Shown here piece after piece: positions 48,595 through 57,942 of a stretch of 64,000 bases of DNA. The DNA is from Haloferax sp. Atlit-12N. GTDB lineage: Archaea > Halobacteriota > Halobacteria > Halobacteriales > Haloferacaceae. The DNA lies in assembly GCF_003383095.1 (NCBI RefSeq), contig NZ_PSYW01000001.1:1178001-1242000 (forward strand). The letters run 5' to 3'. A program made the position numbers and the translations under genes. Every line of letters starts with the position of its first letter. Position 1 is the first letter of the stretch. The notes beneath the pieces were generated by a model that saw nothing but the letters and a program-made list of their open reading frames with translations, was not told the DNA's origin and ran no database searches.

Positions 48595-50144
48595 GCGATT
48601 CAACGCACGAGGATCGCTCATCGGGTCCAGTCACGGCTGTTGATCTGTTCTGTGGCGCGGGCGGTCTATCGACCGGCCTCGCACTCGCCTGCGAAGAACT
48701 CGACCGCGAGGTCGAACTGACGGCGGTGAACCACTGGTCAAAGGCCATCGAATCGCACAAGCAGAACCACCCGTGGGCGACCCACCTGAACGCGAAGGTC
48801 GAAGAACTCCACCCGCCGGATGTCGCACCCGGCGACGGCCCGGTCGACCTGCTCATCGCCGCGCCCGAGTGTACGCACTTCAGCATCGCTCGGGGCGGCA
48901 AGCCCGTCAACGAACAGTCGCGGGCGAGTCCGTGGCACGTCGTGGACTGGCTGGAAAAGCTCGACGTACAGAACTTCCTCGTCGAGAACGTCCCCGAACT
49001 CAAGTCGTGGGGCCCGGTCGACGACAACGGGTCGCCGAGTCGCAACGGCGACATCTTCGAAGCGTGGGTCAACACGCTCCACGCGCTCGGCTACTCGGTC
49101 GACTGGCGAGTGCTGAACGCCGCGGACTACGGCGACGCGACCTCGCGACGGCGGCTGTTCGTCGTCGGCCGGAAGGGCAAGCGCGCGGAGTTCCCCGCGC
49201 CGACCCACTCGGAGAACGGCGTCGACGGGACCGACGAGTGGCGGCCGGCATCGGAGGTCATCGACTGGTCCGACCGCGGCGAGTCCATCTGGGAGCGGTC
49301 GCGACCGCTCGTGAACAACACGATGCAACGCATCGCCGAAGGCATCCGCCGGCACTGCCATGACGACCTCGCACCCTTCGCGGACGTTATCGACGACCTC
49401 GAAAAGTCCGAGGTCAGCGCGATGCAAGCGGACATCGTCGACGCCGGCGACGTGCCGGCAGTTGTCGAACAGCGGTGTGAGCCGTTCCTTGTCAAATACT
49501 ACGGCACGTCAACGGCGAAGCCGGTGAGTGAGCCGATGGACACCATCACGGCGAACGGCGGCAAGTACGCGCTTTGCACGCCCTACGTCCTCGGTCAGCA
49601 CGGCGGGTCGGTCGCCCGCGACGTTGACGAGCGCCCGCTTCCGACCATCGCGACGCGCGGCGCTATCGGCCTCTACCAGCCCGAAGCGTTCGTCCTGCCG
49701 CGGAACATGGTTCACGGTGGCCTCCACTCCAACGGCACCTACACGCCCGAGGAGCGCCCGCTGCACACGGTCACGGCCAACAACCACGACGGTCACGTGG
49801 TGACGCCGTACCTCATCGAATACTACGGCAACGGCCGGGCGCAGTCGCTCGACGACCCGCTTCCGACCGTGACGACGAAAGGCCGCTTCGCCTTGGTCGT
49901 CCCCGAACTCTACCCGCTCGGCCTCGACATCCGCTTCCGGATGCTCCAGCCGCGCGAACTCGCCGCGGCGATGGGCTTCCCCGAGGAGTACGAGCTGGTC
50001 GGCAACAAGACCGAGACGACCAAGCAAATCGGAAACGCCGTCCCGGTCAACCTCGCGAAGAACCTCGTGAACCAACTCCTCACGGGAGACGCGCCGTCGC
50101 TCCACACGTTCGCCCAAGAACAGGGGGTCGAAGCCGATGACTGA
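48591..50144 (+). CDS. DNA (cytosine-5) methyltransferase
   Basis: The 517-residue protein has motif I DLFCGAGGLSTGLALA, the catalytic cysteine C94 in APECTHFSIARGG (a PEC variant of the usual PCQ), motif VI ENVPE, motif VIII-like DATSRRRLFVVGRKGKRAEF, and motifs IX-X at the end (QIGNAVPVNLAKNLVNQLL). The target-recognition region holds several repeats around TIT/TVT. No restriction nuclease is adjacent, so it is probably a solitary protective or regulatory methylase. Confidence 0.87.
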   Translation: MSDSTHEDRSSGPVTAVDLFCGAGGLSTGLALACEELDREVELTAVNHWSKAIESHKQNHPWATHLNAKVEELHPPDVAPGDGPVDLLIAAPECTHFSIARGGKPVNEQSRASPWHVVDWLEKLDVQNFLVENVPELKSWGPVDDNGSPSRNGDIFEAWVNTLHALGYSVDWRVLNAADYGDATSRRRLFVVGRKGKRAEFPAPTHSENGVDGTDEWRPASEVIDWSDRGESIWERSRPLVNNTMQRIAEGIRRHCHDDLAPFADVIDDLEKSEVSAMQADIVDAGDVPAVVEQRCEPFLVKYYGTSTAKPVSEPMDTITANGGKYALCTPYVLGQHGGSVARDVDERPLPTIATRGAIGLYQPEAFVLPRNMVHGGLHSNGTYTPEERPLHTVTANNHDGHVVTPYLIEYYGNGRAQSLDDPLPTVTTKGRFALVVPELYPLGLDIRFRMLQPRELAAAMGFPEEYELVGNKTETTKQIGNAVPVNLAKNLVNQLLTGDAPSLHTFAQEQGVEADD

Positions 50145-50700
50145 ACACGTTCGGTCGTACCGACAGCGCTGCGAAGACTGTGGCCGCGTCGTGTCGATCG
50201 CGCCGTACTGCTCAAGCTGCGGAGCGTCTCTTCGCGATGACGAGCTGACCAAACAAGCAACCGACGAGGCGTCTTCAGTCCTGTTCGATCGCTGGCTGTG
50301 CAAGGCCGCTGAGAACATTGAGGAATGGGGTGTCCAAGACGAAGCGACGCTCCTGCTCGCGATTCAGGAGGAACTCGGAGAGCTGACGCAGGCGCATCTC
50401 GAAGCGAAGCACGAAGACGGTCGTGACAGTCGCGTCGACGAAGAGTTGGACGACCTCGGAGCGCTGCTTCTTCAGCTCCACGAGTCGCGGCAGAGAGGCG
50501 AACCCGAACGCGAAATCAAGCAAGCGTACAGGCTCGCTTGCTTGCTTACGGACGCGGAGAACCTCATGTCCGGTGAGGCTGACGAACTCGCGTGCCGTCG
50601 ACCGCATCCCGACGAGCATCTCTATCATGTCGAGGAGGGGCTGAGGTTCCACGCGAACAGTATCCGAGAGAGCCACGAGGAGGTGATCTCAGATGTCTGA
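50137..50700 (+). CDS. zinc ribbon plus MazG-like protein
   Basis: The 187-residue protein has an N-terminal zinc ribbon (CEDCGRVVSIAPYCSSCG). A four-helix MazG/NTP-pyrophosphatase-like core follows (LLLAIQEELGELTQAHLEAK; DEELDDLGALLLQLHE). MazG-type enzymes hydrolyse non-canonical or alarmone nucleotides; mobile elements may use them to alter host nucleotide pools. The start overlaps the methylase stop by eight bases. Confidence 0.75.
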   Translation: MTEHVRSYRQRCEDCGRVVSIAPYCSSCGASLRDDELTKQATDEASSVLFDRWLCKAAENIEEWGVQDEATLLLAIQEELGELTQAHLEAKHEDGRDSRVDEELDDLGALLLQLHESRQRGEPEREIKQAYRLACLLTDAENLMSGEADELACRRPHPDEHLYHVEEGLRFHANSIRESHEEVISDV

Positions 50701-50902
50701 ATCTGCATCCGCAACTGAGAGCCTGCCGTTTTGGTGTCCGTGGTGCAAGGGCGTCATCACTCTCGACGGCGAACCCGCAACGTCCGAAGTGGACGCTTAC
50801 TGGCACGCCTACGACCATCAAGACAAAGGACCATACGCGGTTCTCGTCGCGGAAGAATTCACGCGAGTCAACACGACAGAAACGGAGCAACACCATGTCT
50901 GA
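50693..50902 (+). CDS. 69-residue zinc-motif protein
   Basis: The protein starts MSESASATESLPFWCPWCKG and has one CPWC pair and His residues near the middle (YWHAYDHQDKG) and end. An ideal Shine-Dalgarno (GGAGGTGATC) lies seven bases before the ATG. Confidence 0.6.
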   Translation: MSESASATESLPFWCPWCKGVITLDGEPATSEVDAYWHAYDHQDKGPYAVLVAEEFTRVNTTETEQHHV

Positions 50903-51017
50903 ACACGTCCTCATCCCGCTTGTGACGTACAACGGTGGCGTAACCGAGTACCGTTGTCAAAAGTGCGGGAGGACTGGTATGGACGGAATTAGAGGCAAGT
51001 GCCGGGGTGAACGATGA
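50895..51017 (+). CDS. 40-residue zinc-ribbon micro-protein
   Basis: The protein begins MSEHVLIPLVTYNGGVTEYR and continues CQKCGRTGMDGIRGKCRGER, with a CxxC pair and a third Cys. It overlaps both neighbours. Confidence 0.55.
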   Translation: MSEHVLIPLVTYNGGVTEYRCQKCGRTGMDGIRGKCRGER

Positions 51018-51199
51018 CCGACGCTAAGTCCGAGGCACGCACGGAGATTTCGGACGACCTTCGCCGTGCAGTCGCCACTGGCGTCGTCCATGACCCACAC
51101 GGCCACGTCGCCACACAGATCGTCGTCGAGGACGGCTACCCGACGCCGTACTGTGACACGTGCGCCGAGTTCTACACCGATAGCGAGGAAGAGCAATGA
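51014..51199 (+). CDS. 61-residue small acidic Cys protein
   Basis: The protein starts MTDAKSEARTEISDDLRRAV and has a His-rich centre (GVVHDPHGHVATQ) and a CDTC pair. One zinc site is likely. It overlaps both neighbours. Confidence 0.58.
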   Translation: MTDAKSEARTEISDDLRRAVATGVVHDPHGHVATQIVVEDGYPTPYCDTCAEFYTDSEEEQ

Positions 51200-51504
51200 C
51201 GGGAAGAGGCAACCGGAGTCGTCGAGTCCCGACGTGCCGAGAGTGCGGCTCGGCGTTCATCGTCCTGGACCCCGACGACGTCCACACGACAACCTGCGGT
51301 GCGTGCCGCGTGAAGCTCGAGGCACGTCTTCAGAGACTCGGCGAACTCGACCACGTCATGGGGGTGATCCGGTCGGTTCGTGCGTCCGAAGACGAGTTCC
51401 GCGCGCAGGTCGCTTCGAACTTCGACGTTGAGACGGACGACTTCGAGGTCGAGTCGGAGATCGCCGATGGTCACATCGTCCACCGCGCGAGGTGGTCGCC
51501 GTGA
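51196..51504 (+). CDS. 102-residue zinc-ribbon protein upstream of integrase
   Basis: Two CxxC pairs (CRECGSAFIVLDPDDVHTTT, then CGACRVKLEARLQ) form a zinc ribbon, followed by a helical and acidic C-terminus. Its stop overlaps the integrase GTG (GTGA), so the two are coupled; it may regulate excision. This last point is inference. Confidence 0.62.
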   Translation: MTGRGNRSRRVPTCRECGSAFIVLDPDDVHTTTCGACRVKLEARLQRLGELDHVMGVIRSVRASEDEFRAQVASNFDVETDDFEVESEIADGHIVHRARWSP

Positions 51505-52526
51505 CTGGTCCACGAGACCTCTCGCCGCGTGACGCCTGGAAGCGATACGTCGACCGCCGCCGGACGGAGCTCACCGACGGCTCTGCTGACTCCTACCACT
51601 ACCGACTCAAGCTCTTTGGTCACTGGTGCGAGGACCGCGGCATCGAGACCGTCTCCGAGCTGAACGGATGGCTTCTCGACGAGTACCGAGCCCATCGCGC
51701 CGGGGAGGGCATCGCGTCGACGACGCTCCATAACGAGATGGAGACGCTTCGCGGGCTCGTCGAGTACCTCGAAAATATCGGTGCCGTCGATGGAGGTCTC
51801 GCCGAGAAGGTTGATGTTCCGCGCGTCCCCGAGGACGAGAGATCACGGGAGACGAAGCTCGCGACGGACGACGCACTCGAGATTCTCAGATTCCATCGGT
51901 CGAATGACGAGACCTACGGGTCTCTTTTTCATGCTTTCCTCGAAGTCGCGTGGCACACCGGGGCTCGTCTTGGTGCGCTTCGTGGCCTCGATCTCCGCGA
52001 CTTTGATCGCGATGTCGGCTATGTCGAGTTCGTCCACCGTCCTGAGACTGGGACGCCGCTGAAGAACAAGCAGAAGGGCGAGCGCATGGTGAAGTTGCTT
52101 CCCGAGGTCGTCGATGTTCTCGACGCCTATATCGCGGGTGATCGGCGGTCGAATCACGACGAGCATGGTCGCCAACCGCTTTTCACGTCGACTCGGGGTC
52201 GCCCCGGTCGGAACACTGTTCGCGTGTGGTCCTACCGGGCGACGATGCCGTGCGTCCATGGTCCGTGTCCGCATGGTCACGACCCCGACGACTGCGAGTT
52301 TCGGTCGCACACGCACGCGAGCAAGTGCCCGTCGTCGAGGGCTCCGCACCACATCCGGACGGGGGCGATCACGTGGCATCAGGATCGGGGTATCCCGAAG
52401 GAGGTGACCGCGGAGCGCGTCAACGCCTCGCAGCGAGTCATCGACCGCCACTACGACGTCGCCACTAAACTCGAAGAGATGGAGCTGCGGAGAGGCCCGC
52501 ACATGGATAAATTGAGCCTCGACTGA
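51501..52526 (+). CDS. int: tyrosine integrase with zinc-like insert
   Basis: The 341-residue protein has an N-terminal core-binding domain (DAWKRYVDRRRTELTDGSAD) and the catalytic set R156 (TGARLGALRG), H283/H284-I-R286 (PHHIRTGAITWHQ) and Y318 (DRHYDVATK). A Cys/His-rich insert before the HxxR box (CVHGPCPHGHDPDDCEFRSH) is likely to bind zinc. The gene lies about 90 bases before attR at the tRNA-Pro repeat, so it is the element integrase. Confidence 0.88.
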   Translation: MTGPRDLSPRDAWKRYVDRRRTELTDGSADSYHYRLKLFGHWCEDRGIETVSELNGWLLDEYRAHRAGEGIASTTLHNEMETLRGLVEYLENIGAVDGGLAEKVDVPRVPEDERSRETKLATDDALEILRFHRSNDETYGSLFHAFLEVAWHTGARLGALRGLDLRDFDRDVGYVEFVHRPETGTPLKNKQKGERMVKLLPEVVDVLDAYIAGDRRSNHDEHGRQPLFTSTRGRPGRNTVRVWSYRATMPCVHGPCPHGHDPDDCEFRSHTHASKCPSSRAPHHIRTGAITWHQDRGIPKEVTAERVNASQRVIDRHYDVATKLEEMELRRGPHMDKLSLD

Positions 52527-52613
52527 AGTGAAACAATGTCAACGTTTGCACCCCATAGAGAGTGTCAGGAATCGTTAGTGGGTTCGTCGGTTTCAGGAGT
52601 CCGTTATCGTCAA

Positions 52614-52636
52614 CGGTTCGAAACCGGGCGGTCCCA
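52614..52636 (+). other. attR: second copy of the tRNA-Pro 3' end
   Basis: CGGTTCGAAACCGGGCGGTC plus CCA differs at two positions from the tRNA 3' end at 21911-21933. It marks the right boundary of the element. Confidence 0.85.
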
Positions 52637-53002
52637 CTTCTACGCGAACTTACCTCCGAGCACCGCATAGCGTGTGCGAGCACACCGAATTCGCGGAGGA
52701 TGGACGAAAACGGAGTTGAACCCGACGAGACCGAACGAAGTGGGGTCTTGGCTTGGTTCAGCAGCCGGGTGGTCTCTTGATTTTATGAATAAAGCGGCCC
52801 GTTTTGCTGCTACTACCCACCCCAACAGAGAGGAGTCTCAACTCGGTTTTACCCTGGCGACGTCGTTTCGACGCGAACGCGACACTCGAGCATCCAACGT
52901 GTCCGAGAGACACGCAAACTTCGTCGCAAACAGTCGGCGGCCCGGTCCCACGGGACGGCGGCGAGAAGATTTTTGCGGTGACCGGGAATCCTCTCGATTA
53001 CG
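52637..53002. other. non-coding remnant region right of attR
   Basis: No convincing gene is seen. The first part resembles the tRNA-tail unit after tRNA-His. A third degenerate tRNA-Pro 3' end lies at 52755-52776, and the 84 bases from 52755 match 21912-21995 inside the left end of the element. From about 52840 no feature is recognised until the small membrane gene. Confidence 0.6.
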
Positions 53003-53194
53003 GTGTCAATTCAACCACTCGACGTTCTCGGCGGCCTCATGTTCCTCGCAGGAATCCTGCTCATCACGGGTCTCATTGCGCCCGGTAGCACCAGCAGCCA
53101 GCGACTCGAAACCGGCGCGATGCTCATGGTGTTAGGAACTGCCGCCGTGGCGGGACCGCGAGCGTACCGCAAGGCGCTCGACAGAACGGGATAG
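53003..53194 (+). CDS. 63-residue two-span membrane protein
   Basis: The GTG start gives MSIQPLDVLGGLMFLAGILL. Helices are at about 6-25 and 37-50 (AMLMVLGTAAVAGP), with a basic end YRKALDRTG. TATA-like ATTTTTGCG lies about 30 nt upstream. It is a typical small haloarchaeal membrane protein and is convergent with coxB. Confidence 0.6.
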   Translation: MSIQPLDVLGGLMFLAGILLITGLIAPGSTSSQRLETGAMLMVLGTAAVAGPRAYRKALDRTG

Positions 53195-53212
53195 CCGGGC
53201 CCCCCGCGAGCG

Positions 53213-54037
53213 TTACGCGGTGGGTGGACGGACCGCGGCGTCGGTCGTCGTCGACGCCGGCGTCGAGGAGGGATTCCTCGCCACCGCCGATGCCGTCGAG
53301 TTGTTCGTCGCCGATTCGACTGTCGCAGTGCCACTCGAAGCGGTCTTCGCGTCGACCCACGAGTCGTACTCCGATTGGGTCATCACGACGACCTGCCCGT
53401 GCATCCTGCTGTGTCCCGTTCCACAGAGTTCGGCGCAGTAGAGGTCGTACTCGCCGGTCTGGGTCGCGCGAGTGCGTGCGACCTGCTCCTGACTGGGGAA
53501 GATGTCCTGTTTGACGCCGAGGTCGGGGACGTATATCGAGTGGATGACGTCCTCGGACTCCATCACGAGACGTACGTCTCTGTCCTGCGGGATGACGAGG
53601 CGGTTCTGCGTGGTGATGTTCTCCTCTGGATAGCGGAACTCCCAGCCCCACTGGTACGCGACGACTTCGACCTCCATGTCGGCGGTGTCATCGCCCGAAG
53701 CGGCGGCGACAGCGGGCGTGAGGTAGGGGTTCGTGAGGACGTAGTAGCCGGAGATACCGACGAAGACGAGGATGACCGCCGTCGCCACAGTCCACGTAAT
53801 CTCCAGTGCAGGGTCGTCGGTGGTGGGCTTCGGGTCGTCGTTGTTGCGGAAGCGATAGATGGCGTAGAAGAGGACCAACTCCACGAACAGCGTGAGCGGG
53901 AGGGCGACGTAGAGTAGTTGCGTGTTGAGTTCGTCAATCGCCGCGCGATTGATAGATTGCGCGGCGACCGGTGCCGCCACGAGCGCGAGAGCCATCGCAA
54001 CGAGAGCGAATTTGACGAGCGACCGAAGGCGACTCAT
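53213..54037 (-). CDS. coxB: cytochrome c oxidase subunit II (CuA)
   Basis: The 274-residue protein has a signal-like N-terminus, two membrane helices (about 38-65 and 80-105) and a periplasmic-side cupredoxin domain with CuA ligands (HSIYVPD, then CAELCGTGHSRMHG). It takes electrons from a copper or heme carrier and passes them to subunit I. A Ser/Thr-rich C-terminal tail follows. It is divergent from the coxA operon. Confidence 0.9.
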   Translation of the reverse strand: MSRLRSLVKFALVAMALALVAAPVAAQSINRAAIDELNTQLLYVALPLTLFVELVLFYAIYRFRNNDDPKPTTDDPALEITWTVATAVILVFVGISGYYVLTNPYLTPAVAAASGDDTADMEVEVVAYQWGWEFRYPEENITTQNRLVIPQDRDVRLVMESEDVIHSIYVPDLGVKQDIFPSQEQVARTRATQTGEYDLYCAELCGTGHSRMHGQVVVMTQSEYDSWVDAKTASSGTATVESATNNSTASAVARNPSSTPASTTTDAAVRPPTA

Positions 54038-54136
54038 TGCGTCGGGCTACCACGCGAAGGGCCAAATAGGTTGGTCACCGCTGTCTGTTGGTTTTTCGAG
54101 ACAGTTCGGTTTGTCGCACCGGTTCAGCCCGTGCAA

Positions 54137-54148
54137 CCTAGTTTTATT
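54137..54148 (+). promoter_or_regulatory. TATA box of the coxA operon
   Basis: CCTAGTTTTATTTCC is centred about 30 nt before the ATG at 54173, predicting transcript start at the mini-ORF and not at coxA itself. Confidence 0.6.
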
Positions 54149-54172
54149 TCCGGCCACAGTGAACGTCACGTA

Positions 54173-54225
54173 ATGGCACTCACTGCGGGTCTCTCCAACG
54201 GTACGAAGGGCGGTGAGTCGACCCG

Positions 54226-54229
<4 letters not shown>
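54173..54229 (+). CDS. 18-residue leaderless mini-ORF upstream of coxA
   Basis: The frame MALTAGLSNGTKGGESTR begins at the predicted transcript start and overlaps the coxA ATG by four bases (ATGA). Its last codons hold GGTGAG, a possible Shine-Dalgarno for coxA. The arrangement parallels the 15-codon mini-ORF before RPA. Confidence 0.5.
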
Positions 54230-56498
<2,269 letters not shown>

Positions 56499-56502
<4 letters not shown>

Positions 56503-57011
56503 GTCGGAGCGACGATTCGGTGCTGTTCACCTACATCGCACCCTTCCTCGGCGTGTTGCTCGTCGCCGTCGGCATCGCCGCGGCCGTCCCCGCCACGTAC
56601 GACGTGATTCAGGACGACATCACGACCTGCGGGACGCCCACTATCGCGGTCGATTCGCCCGAGGAAACCACGGCCCGCTTCGGTGAGGACCCGCGACCGA
56701 ACCTGACGCGGTTCGCCTACGAGGACCTCTCGGAGGCCGAACAGGAGGCGTTCAGGGACGCCCTCGACGACGCAGTCGGGGAGTCCCGCGTCGACGGCGA
56801 GTTCCCACATTACGGCGCGTTCCTGAACGGGAGCCTCGTCACCTACGAGGGCGAGCGCCACTACACGACCGTCGTCGCCGAGAACCCCTGTTTCGTGGCC
56901 GCGCCGCTCCAACTGCCGCTGGGCGTGTTCGCAATCGCCCTCGGGGGCATCGGCATCCTGACGCCGCCCGCGTATCGAAAACTGGTCGCGCTCGAAGAAG
57001 GCGCGGAGTGA
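56499..57011 (+). CDS. small membrane protein of the oxidase operon
   Basis: The 170-residue protein has an N-terminal helix (YIAPFLGVLLVAVGIAAAVP), an outer acidic domain with two Cys (DDITTCGTP and ENPCFVAA) and a C-terminal helix. It overlaps coxA by four bases (ATGA) and so is translated with it. It may be an oxidase accessory subunit. Family not named. Confidence 0.65.
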
Positions 57012-57079
57012 GAGGAGGCGGCACGGGGCCGCCGTCGCCGCGGACACCTCAATCTTCTCCAGCCATCTCCCCAGTCGCC

Positions 57080-57892
57080 TCAGCCGAGTTCCGCGCCGAC
57101 GTAGACGACGGCGACGAGGAATATCCAGACCACGTCCACGAAGTGCCAATAGAGGGCGACCGTCCGAACCGACGTGTCCCGCTCCGCCGTGTACTGCCCG
57201 CGGAGCGCGCGCCCGAAGACGAGTATCAGGAGCAGGACACCGAGCGAGACGTGCAGGCCGTGAAGCCCCGTGAGACCGTAGAAGGCACTGGCGAACGCGC
57301 CGCTCGTGAGCGTGAACCCCTCTTCCGCGATGAACTCGTAGTACTCGAGCACCTGCCCGCCGAGGAACACGACGCCGAGGACGACTGTCGCGGCCATGCC
57401 GCCGAGGAAGCCGCGGCGGTTCCCGGCTTCGAGGGCGTGGTGGCCGTAGTGGAGCGTGACGCTGCTCACGACCAACAAGAGCGTGTTCACGAGGACGAGC
57501 GAACCGAGGAGGTGCGGGAGTTCGGTCGGGGGCCACGTCCCGACGCGGATGAACCCGTAGTAGACGAACCCCGCGAGGAACGTCGCCACGTCGGAGACGA
57601 GAAACAGCACCATCCCGCTGACGTACATCGGCTCGCGGTCGGTCGTCGAGGCGTCCCAGTAGTCGGCCAGAAACGCCTCGTACGTCCACCCGGCGATGCC
57701 GCCGAGGAACCCGATGACGCCGAGGCCGACGAGAACGAGCGGAATTGCGGTCGGCACGAGGGACGAGCCCACGAGAAAGAGGCCGGCGCCGGCGTACAGT
57801 CCAGCGGCACCGCCGGCGGTGACAAGCGGCCACCGACTCGTGTGTTCGTGTTCGCCGGTCGCCGACCCGACCGCGGTGTCGCTCAGTCCCAT
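57080..57892 (-). CDS. coxC: cytochrome c oxidase subunit III
   Basis: The 270-residue protein has seven hydrophobic helices in the layout of subunit III (LVNTLLLVVSSVTLHYGHHA; YGLTGLHGLHVSLGVLLLIL; LYWHFVDVVWIFLVAVVYVG) with the conserved His residues. It stabilises subunit I and is convergent with the preceding operon. Confidence 0.9.
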   Translation of the reverse strand: MGLSDTAVGSATGEHEHTSRWPLVTAGGAAGLYAGAGLFLVGSSLVPTAIPLVLVGLGVIGFLGGIAGWTYEAFLADYWDASTTDREPMYVSGMVLFLVSDVATFLAGFVYYGFIRVGTWPPTELPHLLGSLVLVNTLLLVVSSVTLHYGHHALEAGNRRGFLGGMAATVVLGVVFLGGQVLEYYEFIAEEGFTLTSGAFASAFYGLTGLHGLHVSLGVLLLILVFGRALRGQYTAERDTSVRTVALYWHFVDVVWIFLVAVVYVGAELG

Positions 57893-57942
57893 GCGAAACC
57901 GGTGGGTCTCGGGTCACAATAAACACCCGGACGACGGGGTCG

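Larger units (their letters stand above)
21934..52636. mobile_element. integrated membrane-particle element (provirus or vesicle plasmid), about 30.7 kb
   Basis: The region is bounded by tRNA-Pro 3'-end repeats. It carries a tyrosine integrase beside attR, a second recombinase, Orc1/Cdc6, a repressor-type control region, a methyltransferase, a P-loop NTPase and about 20 small membrane or secreted proteins, packed with overlapping starts and stops. No capsid, portal, terminase or tail gene is recognised. It ends sharply at both sides against conserved chromosomal genes. Confidence 0.88.

Noticed and set aside
52755-52776. Third tRNA-Pro 3' end as the true attR
   Set aside because: It is more degenerate than the copy at 52614-52636, which lies closer to the integrase gene. 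It is better seen as part of a tail unit or an older remnant.
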